A stretch of DNA of 10,576 bases from JAJDIA01 sp031555145 (GTDB lineage: Bacteria; Bacteroidota; Bacteroidia; Bacteroidales; Tannerellaceae). Position numbers and translations under genes: made by a program. Numbering within the stretch: the first letter of the stretch is position 1; the number at the start of each line of letters is the position of its first letter. A model generated the notes under the pieces. The model was given only the letters and a program-made list of their open reading frames with translations, did no database searches and was not told the origin of the DNA. Shown in pieces: positions 5,004 through 10,576 of this stretch. The DNA is taken from contig JAVBUR010000026.1 of the NCBI GenBank assembly GCA_031555145.1, positions 1 through 10,576 on the forward strand, written 5' to 3'.

Positions 5004-7289
5004 ATGGCAAAACTAACAAAAGAAGATGCCCTTCGGTATCATGCCGAAGGCAAGCCCGGAAAGATCGAAGTCATTCCCACGAAGCCTTATAGTACGCAAG
5101 CCGACCTGTCACTGGCCTATTCGCCCGGTGTAGCAGAGCCTTGCCTCGAAATAGAGAAGAATCCGCTGGATGCGTATAAATATACTGCGAAAGGAAACCT
5201 GGTAGCTGTCATCTCAAACGGCACGGCCGTGCTTGGCCTGGGCGATATCGGCGCCATGGCTGGTAAGCCGGTGATGGAAGGGAAAGGGTTGCTGTTTAAG
5301 ATCTTCGCCGGCATCGATGTGTTCGATATCGAAGTGGATGAGAAAGACCCGGAGAAGTTTATCCAGACTGTCAAGGCCATCTCCCCGACCTTCGGAGGTA
5401 TCAACCTCGAAGACATCAAGGCTCCCGAATGTTTTGAGATCGAAACACGCCTGAAGACCGAACTCAATATCCCCGTTATGCACGACGACCAGCACGGCAC
5501 GGCCATCATCTCGGCTGCCGGATTACTAAATGCGTTGGAGATCGTAGGCAAAAAGATCGATGAAGTGAAGGTGGTAGTCAACGGCGCCGGTGCCGCCTCT
5601 ATTTCTTGCACAAAGCTATATGTGCGCCTGGGCGCGAAGATGGAAAACATCATCATGTGCGACAGCAAGGGCGTACTCTCGACCTACCGCACCGACCTGA
5701 ACGCATCGAAGAAGGAATTTGCCACCACCCGCAATATCAAGACGCTGGAAGAGGCCATGGTGGGCGCCGACGTGTTCCTCGGACTCTCGGCTGCCGACGT
5801 GCTGACACAAGATATGGTACGCACGATGAGCAACGACCCCATCGTCTTCGCACTGGCCAATCCGAACCCGGAAATATCCTATGCCTATGCGATGGCTTCA
5901 CGCCCCGATATCATCTTTGCCACCGGACGTTCTGACTATCCGAACCAGGTAAACAACGTGCTGGGCTTCCCTTATATCTTCCGCGGCGCGTTGGATACGC
6001 ATGCAACAGCCATCAACGAAGACATGAAAGTGGCTGCCGTTTATGCCATCGCCGAACTAGCCAAAGAACCCGTGCCCGATGTGGTGAACGCCGCCTATAT
6101 GCTGAAACGCACTACCTTCGGTCGTGAATATATCCTGCCCAAGCCACTCGATCCGCGTCTGCTGACCCGTGTATCTGTGGCTGTTGCCAAGGCGGCCATC
6201 GCTTCGGGCGTAGCACAGAAGACCATCACCGACTGGGAGGCTTACGGCCAGCACCTGCGCGAGATGATGGGTTATGACAACAAGCTGCTCCGCTCATTCG
6301 TGGAAATGGCGAAAGCCAACCCCAAACGCGTCGTCTTTGCCGAAGCCAATCATGCCAATATGCTCAAAGCCGCTGCTGAAGCCAAGGCGGAAGGCATCTG
6401 CGAACCGATCCTACTCGGCAACGAAGAACGCCTGCACAAGATCGCCGCTGAAGAGAATATCAGCATCGAAGGCATCGAGATCGTTAACCTGCGCCACGAC
6501 CGTGAGAACGGCCGCCGCGAACGTTACGCAAAGATCCTGTCTGAGAAGAAAGCCCGCGAAGGCGTCACCTATGCCGAGGCCTACGAAACGATGGTCGATC
6601 GCAATGCCTTCGGCATGATGATGGTCCAAACAGGCGAAGCCGACGCCTTTATCACAGGTGTTTACAGCCGTTACGCCACCGTCACGAAAATGGCCGAAGA
6701 ACTGATCGGTATCCGTGCACCCTACAAACATTTCGGTGCGATGAACATCGTTACCTGCAAGAAAGGAACCTTCTTTATCGCCGACACATTGATCAACCGT
6801 CAGCCGTCGGCCGATGTATTGAAAGATGTAGCCCGGTTGACAAACGATGCTGTCAAATTCTTCGCCTACGAACCGGTAATGGCCATGCTGTCGTATTCCA
6901 ACTTTGGCTCCGACAAACAAGGCAGTCCGTTGAAGACGCACGAAGCAATCGGCTACCTGCACGCTAATCATCCGGAGATCATGATCGACGGAGAAATGCA
7001 GGTCAACTTCGCCCTTGACAAGAAGCTCCGCGACGAAACCTACCCCTTTAACAAACTGAAAGGACGCGACGTCAACACGCTGATTTTCCCCAACCTGAGT
7101 TCGGCCAACAGCGCCTACAAACTGCTCCTCGAACTAGGTGTAGGCGAAACCATCGGGCCGATCCAAATGGGATTGAACAAGCCTATCCACTTCACCGACG
7201 TGGAAAGCACCACCCGTGACATCCTCAACCTCACCACTGTCGCCGTTGTCGACGCCATCGTGCAGGAACAGATCGAACGGGGGTTGTAA
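5004..7289 (+). CDS. maeB: Malic enzyme with C-terminal phosphotransacetylase-like domain (MaeB type)
   Basis: This 761-residue cytoplasmic enzyme oxidatively decarboxylates malate to pyruvate with reduction of NAD(P), linking C4 acids to pyruvate and supplying reductant. The malic N-terminal domain (about 17-150) has LAYSPGVAEP with catalytic Tyr39, GKGLLFK with Lys94, and metal ligands in LEDIKAP (Glu136/Asp137) and HDDQHGTA (Asp161/Asp162). The NAD(P)-binding domain follows with VVNGAGAAS (191-199). Residues about 430-757 form a phosphotransacetylase-like lobe ending GPIQMGLNKPIHF. True Pta enzymes carry HSTADT and NDLSRG where this protein has YSRYAT and HFTDVEST. The lobe is therefore likely non-catalytic and allosteric, as in E. 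coli MaeB, which acetyl-CoA inhibits. The length matches the family. I chose the ATG at 5004 (MAKLTKEDAL) over a TTG at 4989; the Shine-Dalgarno is weak. Preference for NADP over NAD is not decided here. It is flanked by its own promoter and a shared terminator. Confidence 0.97.
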   Translation: MAKLTKEDALRYHAEGKPGKIEVIPTKPYSTQADLSLAYSPGVAEPCLEIEKNPLDAYKYTAKGNLVAVISNGTAVLGLGDIGAMAGKPVMEGKGLLFKIFAGIDVFDIEVDEKDPEKFIQTVKAISPTFGGINLEDIKAPECFEIETRLKTELNIPVMHDDQHGTAIISAAGLLNALEIVGKKIDEVKVVVNGAGAASISCTKLYVRLGAKMENIIMCDSKGVLSTYRTDLNASKKEFATTRNIKTLEEAMVGADVFLGLSAADVLTQDMVRTMSNDPIVFALANPNPEISYAYAMASRPDIIFATGRSDYPNQVNNVLGFPYIFRGALDTHATAINEDMKVAAVYAIAELAKEPVPDVVNAAYMLKRTTFGREYILPKPLDPRLLTRVSVAVAKAAIASGVAQKTITDWEAYGQHLREMMGYDNKLLRSFVEMAKANPKRVVFAEANHANMLKAAAEAKAEGICEPILLGNEERLHKIAAEENISIEGIEIVNLRHDRENGRRERYAKILSEKKAREGVTYAEAYETMVDRNAFGMMMVQTGEADAFITGVYSRYATVTKMAEELIGIRAPYKHFGAMNIVTCKKGTFFIADTLINRQPSADVLKDVARLTNDAVKFFAYEPVMAMLSYSNFGSDKQGSPLKTHEAIGYLHANHPEIMIDGEMQVNFALDKKLRDETYPFNKLKGRDVNTLIFPNLSSANSAYKLLLELGVGETIGPIQMGLNKPIHFTDVESTTRDILNLTTVAVVDAIVQEQIERGL

Positions 7290-7310
7290 CCACCCCATAG
7301 CAAAATTAAA

Positions 7311-7340
7311 AAGGGCGTCCTTAGGGATGCCCTTATTTTT
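7311..7340. terminator. Bidirectional terminator between maeB and the pseudouridine synthase gene
   Basis: AAGGGCGTCC (7311-7320) pairs with GGATGCCCTT (7325-7334), ten pairs including one G-U, around the loop TTAG. On the + strand it is followed by ATTTTTT, and on the - strand by TTTTTAATTTT, so it can stop transcripts from both converging units. The stop codon of the minus-strand gene (7333-7335) overlaps the base of the stem. Confidence 0.9.
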
Positions 7341-8007
7341 TAGGAACCAGCGCCTGCCAGAGATTATCGGCAGGTACGGGGGCGACGATATGAAGAGGTT
7401 CGCCGGAGACGGGATGGATGAAGGAGACACTGCGGGCATGGAGACTGATACCGCCGTCGGGATTGGAGCGTTCGGCACCGTATTTGAGGTCGCCTTTGAT
7501 GGGGCAAGCCATTTTGGATAGCTGCACACGGATCTGGTGGTGACGGCCGGTCTTGAGGTCGATCTCCAACAGGTGGTATTTTTCGGAATAAGCGATGAGC
7601 TTGTAATGGAGGATGGCTTGCTTCGCGCCGGGTTTCTCGACATCGAAAGCATAGCTTTTGTTCTGCTTTTCGTTGCGGACGAGCCAGTGGACCAGTTCCC
7701 CTTCCTCCTGGGGCGGACGGTTCTTGACGATGGCCCAATAGGTTTTCTTCACACCGCCGGTACGGAACATCTCGTTCAGCCGCGCCAAGGCTTTGCTGGT
7801 TTTGGCAAAGAGGACAACGCCGCTCACCGGGCGGTCGAGACGGTGCGTTACGCCCACAAATACATTGCCCGGCTTGGCATACTTCTCTTTCAGCCATGCT
7901 TTGAGCAGGTCTGAAAGAGGAGTATCACCGGTTTTGTCTCCCTGGACAATCTCACTGCTGGTCTTACCCACGGCAATGAGGTGATTGTCTTCGTAGAGTA
8001 TTTCCAT
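7333..8007 (-). CDS. RluA/RluD-family RNA pseudouridine synthase (no S4 domain)
   Basis: The 224-residue enzyme isomerises specific uridines in rRNA or tRNA to pseudouridine. The family catalytic motif is VTHRLDRPVSGVVLFAKTS, with Asp58 as the nucleophile. It is followed by LNEMFRTGGVKKTYWAIV and the later motif LKTGRHHQIRVQLS. There is no N-terminal S4 RNA-binding domain, which makes it a short RluA-like form. The common NKP motif near the N-terminus is replaced by VGKTSSEIVQGD, retaining the lysine (Lys15). I chose the ATG at 8007 because the open frame further upstream runs into fabG and encodes no family sequence. Only 2 nt separate it from the fabG stop (TAATAATG), so translation is probably coupled to fabG. 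It is the last gene of the tetR-KASIII-fabG operon, and its stop codon lies in the terminator stem. The target uridine cannot be told from sequence. Confidence 0.93.
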   Translation of the reverse strand: MEILYEDNHLIAVGKTSSEIVQGDKTGDTPLSDLLKAWLKEKYAKPGNVFVGVTHRLDRPVSGVVLFAKTSKALARLNEMFRTGGVKKTYWAIVKNRPPQEEGELVHWLVRNEKQNKSYAFDVEKPGAKQAILHYKLIAYSEKYHLLEIDLKTGRHHQIRVQLSKMACPIKGDLKYGAERSNPDGGISLHARSVSFIHPVSGEPLHIVAPVPADNLWQALVPKK

Positions 8008-8009
8008 TA

Positions 8010-8756
8010 TTACATCTGCATTCCACCGTCGCAGAGCAGTACCTGTCCGGTCACATACGACGACATATCCGAAGCCAGGAAGGTAGCCACATTCGCTACG
8101 TCTTCGGGCGTGCCGCCACGACGCAACGGAATGGTTTTCGCCCATTCAGCTTTTACTTCTTCCGACAGCACAGCGGTCATATCCGTAATGATAAAGCCCG
8201 GAGCAATAGCATTGGCACGGATGCCACGTGAACCCAATTCCTTGGCTACGCTCTTGGCCAATCCGATCATACCGGCTTTGGACGCTGAGTAGTTAGCCTG
8301 TCCGGCGTTACCCGACACACCTACTACGGAAGCCATATTGATAATGCTGCCACCTTTTTGTTTCATCATGATCGGTGTCACGGCATGTACGAAGTTAAAC
8401 GCCGACTTGAGGTTGATGTTGATCACCATATCCCACTGCTGTTCGGTCATACGCATCATCAGCCCGTCGCGGGTGATACCGGCATTGTTCACGAGGATAT
8501 CGATGCGACCGAAGTCTTTCAGGATCTCAGCCACCACGTTGTGTGTATCGTCGTAGTTGGCGGCGTTAGATGCATATCCTTTAGCTTTTACACCATAGGC
8601 TTCGATTTCCGCCTGTGTGGCCAGTCCGTTCTCGTCGATTGCGAGGTCTGTGAAAGCCACGCTTGCACCTTCCGATGCATATTTAAGGGCAATAGCCTTG
8701 CCAATACCACGGGCAGCACCAGTGACGATGGCTACCTTACCTTCCAGTAATTTCAT
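8010..8756 (-). CDS. fabG: 3-oxoacyl-ACP reductase FabG (short-chain dehydrogenase)
   Basis: FabG reduces 3-ketoacyl-ACP to 3-hydroxyacyl-ACP with NADPH, the first reduction step of type II fatty acid synthesis in the cytoplasm. The 248-residue length is standard. The Rossmann motif TGAARGIG is at 12-19 and NNAG at 90-93. The catalytic tetrad Asn115, Ser143, Tyr156 and Lys160 lies in INLKS, NMASVVG and YSASKAG. The segment RGIRANAIAPGFIITDM (177-193) and the C-terminus with YVTGQVLLCDGG are typical of FabG rather than of a generic dehydrogenase, although SDR specificity is hard to fix by eye. The gene follows the KASIII gene after 16 nt and precedes the pseudouridine synthase by 2 nt, in an operon headed by a TetR regulator. 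The pairing with a KASIII supports a role in acyl-chain initiation. Whether it is the cell's only FabG cannot be seen from this window. Confidence 0.94.
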   Translation of the reverse strand: MKLLEGKVAIVTGAARGIGKAIALKYASEGASVAFTDLAIDENGLATQAEIEAYGVKAKGYASNAANYDDTHNVVAEILKDFGRIDILVNNAGITRDGLMMRMTEQQWDMVININLKSAFNFVHAVTPIMMKQKGGSIINMASVVGVSGNAGQANYSASKAGMIGLAKSVAKELGSRGIRANAIAPGFIITDMTAVLSEEVKAEWAKTIPLRRGGTPEDVANVATFLASDMSSYVTGQVLLCDGGMQM

Positions 8757-8772
8757 ACGTTTTTATTCTATA

Positions 8773-9717
8773 TTAATACTTTACTAAACAAGCGCCTGCT
8801 GAGTAGCCGCCACCAAATACGGTGAGGCATACCAAATTACCCGGTTGGTATTTGTCCGCATTCTGCGCAAAGACCAGTGCCGAGCTGACAGAGCCTGTGT
8901 TTCCTAATTCCGTGATGTTCTGCAGGAACTTTTCTTCCGGCAGGTTGATCTGCTTGGCGATGTTCGCCATGATACGCATATTGGCCTGGTGACCGATGAA
9001 ATAAGTCAGGTCGTCCCATGTATAGCCATTGTGTTCGAGCAGGTATTGCGCGTTCTTCGGCATATAGGTACATGCCTGGATGAACACGTCGCGTCCTTCG
9101 GGCATCATGATGCCGCCGTCGCGCGGACGCAGTTGTACGCCTTCCGGGCCTTTGCCGATATGGCCAAGTCCTTGGGTGACGATCTCCACAATCTCACCTT
9201 CGCCCTCTCCTACCCGTTCTTTAGACAGGAAGAAAGCGGCAGCGGCATCTCCCCAGAGATGGCCTGCCTTCGGGTCGTTATCATTCGAATAAGCCGAGTT
9301 TTTATCTGCCGAGATGATCAGGGCTTTCGATGCCTTGCCGGTAGCGAAATAACCTTCCACCACTTCGAGTGCATTCACAAAAGAGGAACAGGCCGATGAA
9401 AGATACAACGCCCTTGCATTTGCCATGTTAAACTCACGCTGTGCCACATGCGCACCGGTAGCCACCGTATCGAACGGTGAGTACGATGCCAGAATAATCA
9501 GATCCACTTCGGTAATATCATACGGAAGGTTTGGCAGCGCCTGACGGATCGCCTCCAGTCCCATCGTATTAATGTTTTCGTCAGCTTTCGCTTTCGACCG
9601 GGTGATAATCCCTGTACGTTGTTCAATCCACTCGCTTGTCAGCCCGTTTAACTCTAAGAAATAATCATTATGTACACGCTCTTCCGGTACATAGAACCCA
9701 GTTGCATTAATAAACAT
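8773..9717 (-). CDS. Beta-ketoacyl-ACP synthase III (FabH-like)
   Basis: KASIII enzymes condense a short acyl-CoA with malonyl-ACP to start fatty acid synthesis. The 314-residue length fits. The Cys-His-Asn triad is complete: Cys110 in LSSACSSFVNAL, His243 in FIGHQANMRI and Asn273 in ELGNTGSVSSA. Trp30 and Arg34 in SEWIEQRTGI correspond to the CoA-contacting Trp32 and Arg36 of E. coli FabH, so use of an acyl-CoA primer is likely. The end FGGGYSAGACLVKY matches the FabH C-terminal motif, with Ala in place of Trp. The active-site context SSACSSF differs from the AACAGF of housekeeping FabH, and the usual neighbours plsX and rpmF are absent, so it may be a second, specialised KASIII; hence no fabH symbol. 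It starts 6 nt after the tetR stop and lies 16 nt before fabG. Primer and product chain are not predictable. Confidence 0.92.
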   Translation of the reverse strand: MFINATGFYVPEERVHNDYFLELNGLTSEWIEQRTGIITRSKAKADENINTMGLEAIRQALPNLPYDITEVDLIILASYSPFDTVATGAHVAQREFNMANARALYLSSACSSFVNALEVVEGYFATGKASKALIISADKNSAYSNDNDPKAGHLWGDAAAAFFLSKERVGEGEGEIVEIVTQGLGHIGKGPEGVQLRPRDGGIMMPEGRDVFIQACTYMPKNAQYLLEHNGYTWDDLTYFIGHQANMRIMANIAKQINLPEEKFLQNITELGNTGSVSSALVFAQNADKYQPGNLVCLTVFGGGYSAGACLVKY

Positions 9718-9723
9718 TATGGT

Positions 9724-10317
9724 TTACTTTATCTTTATTCCGTTGAATATTAAGTTGATTACATTGTCCCTCCTCCGTATACGTTCCTGGATGGTATCTC
9801 CCAACTGACCGCGGATATACGGTACCTCAAGCCCTTTGATACAATGATGCAGCACAATCGCCGTGATGCTTGTATCGGGCATCTGGAACACTCCGCTTCG
9901 GACACCATCATCCAGTATATCGCGGATGATATCCGTTTCTTTCAGGTCGAAGTTCTTACGCACCTTCTCCACCCGCCAAATATCACGGAAAAAATTGGCA
10001 CGAAGCGTTCCGTTACGGAACACGATCGACTTAACGGCATCCAGCCGTGTATATATAAAGGTGATAAGCTTATCGTCGGCCGGTAGATCTTTGTTGGCGA
10101 CTTCAAGAAGCATTTGGTAGAGTTTGTCTAATTCGGATTCGACAACAGCCAGATAGATTTCATTCTTGCTTTTGAAGTAGGTATATAACGTACGTCGTCC
10201 CTTGTTGGAGGCCTGTGCAATATCGTTCATGGTGGTATTATCCACCCCCATGCGGGCAAACAATTGCCTGGCCACATCCACCAACATATCGCGGGTCTTC
10301 GAAACTGACATTGCCAT
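9724..10317 (-). CDS. TetR/AcrR-family transcriptional regulator
   Basis: The predicted 197-residue protein has the N-terminal TetR DNA-binding domain: a helix VDVARQLFARMG, then the helix-turn-helix TTMNDIAQASNKGRRTLYTYFKSKNEI at about 28-54. The C-terminal ligand/dimerisation domain (60-197) has no recognisable signature. Starts are ambiguous: ATG at 10329, 10317 and 10311 are all in frame, and I chose 10317 provisionally. The TTG at 10350 lies in the promoter and is excluded. The gene heads the operon with the KASIII, FabG and pseudouridine synthase genes, 6 nt ahead of the KASIII. A TetR regulator in this position commonly represses its own operon, with acyl-CoA or acyl-ACP as possible effectors; that is inference. 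An imperfect palindrome just downstream of its -7 box is a candidate operator. No efflux gene is nearby, which argues against a drug-resistance regulator. Confidence 0.93.
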   Translation of the reverse strand: MAMSVSKTRDMLVDVARQLFARMGVDNTTMNDIAQASNKGRRTLYTYFKSKNEIYLAVVESELDKLYQMLLEVANKDLPADDKLITFIYTRLDAVKSIVFRNGTLRANFFRDIWRVEKVRKNFDLKETDIIRDILDDGVRSGVFQMPDTSITAIVLHHCIKGLEVPYIRGQLGDTIQERIRRRDNVINLIFNGIKIK

Positions 10318-10323
10318 ATTACT

Positions 10324-10346
10324 GCACATTTTGATTAAAACTGTGC
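10324..10346. promoter_or_regulatory. Candidate operator palindrome at the tetR transcription start
   Basis: GCACATTTT (10324-10332) and AAAACTGTGC (10337-10346) form an inverted repeat broken only by one extra C, around GATT. It begins 2 nt downstream of the tetR -7 box and covers the predicted start of transcription and the upstream-most ATG. Position and length suit a TetR-family operator, but no binding motif for this regulator is known to me. Confidence 0.45.
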
Positions 10347-10347
10347 G

Positions 10348-10380
10348 CAAAAGTACCTAAAAAAGATCGTATTCACCAAG
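10348..10380 (-). promoter_or_regulatory. Promoter of the tetR-KASIII-fabG operon
   Basis: On the minus strand the -7 box is TACTTTTG (10348-10355), a full match to TAnnTTTG. CTTG (10377-10380), three of four matches to the -33 element TTTG, stands 21 nt upstream. Transcription would start near 10342, which leaves a short leader of about 13-31 nt depending on the ATG used. Confidence 0.72.
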
Positions 10381-10427
10381 CATATCGATAAAAAGTTACA
10401 GGAAAGTTGAAGAAAGATTACAAAAAG

Positions 10428-10458
10428 GTTGTATTATCCGAAATAATACCTAACTTTG
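10428..10458 (+). promoter_or_regulatory. Promoter of the initiator tRNA gene
   Basis: The -7 box TAACTTTG (10451-10458) matches TAnnTTTG fully, and GTTG (10428-10431) stands 19 nt upstream as a -33 element. The spacer is nearly filled by the inverted repeat GTATTAT-CCGAA-ATAATAC (10431-10449). Transcription would start near 10463, giving a precursor with a leader of about 28 nt for RNase P to remove. Confidence 0.75.
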
Positions 10459-10490
10459 CACTCGCAATCAGGAAATGATCGCAACTATAT

Positions 10491-10562
<72 letters not shown>

Positions 10563-10576
10563 CAAAGAAAAGAATC

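Noticed and set aside
6411..6971. 186-codon minus-strand frame within maeB
   Set aside because: It lies opposite a well-conserved MaeB segment and shows no motif of its own.
7364..7897. 177-codon minus-strand frame, Arg/Pro-rich
   Set aside because: It is a frame-shifted reading of the pseudouridine synthase gene.
8008..8145. Longer start for the pseudouridine synthase at 8145
   Set aside because: The extra 46 residues come from translating fabG in another frame, show no family similarity, and would overlap fabG by about 136 nt.
10318..10350. TetR start at the TTG at 10350
   Set aside because: The codon is part of the -7 promoter box, upstream of the predicted start of transcription.

Overview
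The window reads as a chromosomal housekeeping segment of a Bacteroidales bacterium, most likely Parabacteroides or a close relative. The evidence is a primary sigma factor of about 286 residues without region 1.1, Bacteroidetes-type protein families throughout, A-rich or absent Shine-Dalgarno sequences, and several copies of the Bacteroidetes -7 promoter box TAnnTTTG in front of genes. The species assignment is inference from remembered family resemblance, not from a search. I see no insertion sequence, integrase, phage gene or CRISPR array.

Left part (1-2067): the C-terminal end of an MBOAT O-acyltransferase (+) meets a YihY/BrkB-family membrane protein (-). Directly upstream of the latter, on the same strand and only about 20 nt away, lies the RNase P RNA gene rnpB with its own promoter box.

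Middle part (2068-7340), all + strand: a periplasmic HtrA/Deg serine protease with two PDZ domains; a perfect 13-bp hairpin; the primary sigma factor gene rpoD with a strong intrinsic terminator; and maeB, a malic enzyme fused to a phosphotransacetylase-like regulatory domain. Each seems to be its own transcription unit. maeB ends at a terminator that also serves the converging operon.

Right part (7333-10355), all - strand: a tight four-gene operon in the order TetR-type regulator, ketoacyl-ACP synthase III, FabG ketoreductase, RluA-type pseudouridine synthase. Gaps are 6, 16 and 2 nt. The regulator has a good promoter box with an imperfect palindrome just downstream, a candidate self-operator. 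The synthase and reductase would carry out the first condensation and first reduction of a fatty acyl chain and must borrow ACP, dehydratase and enoyl reductase from elsewhere. Divergent from this operon is a single initiator tRNA-fMet with its own promoter.

Most of the window is conserved core genome. The points most worth a second look are the regulated KASIII-FabG-pseudouridine synthase operon with its palindrome, the rnpB-yihY linkage, and three small inverted repeats placed in or beside promoters.
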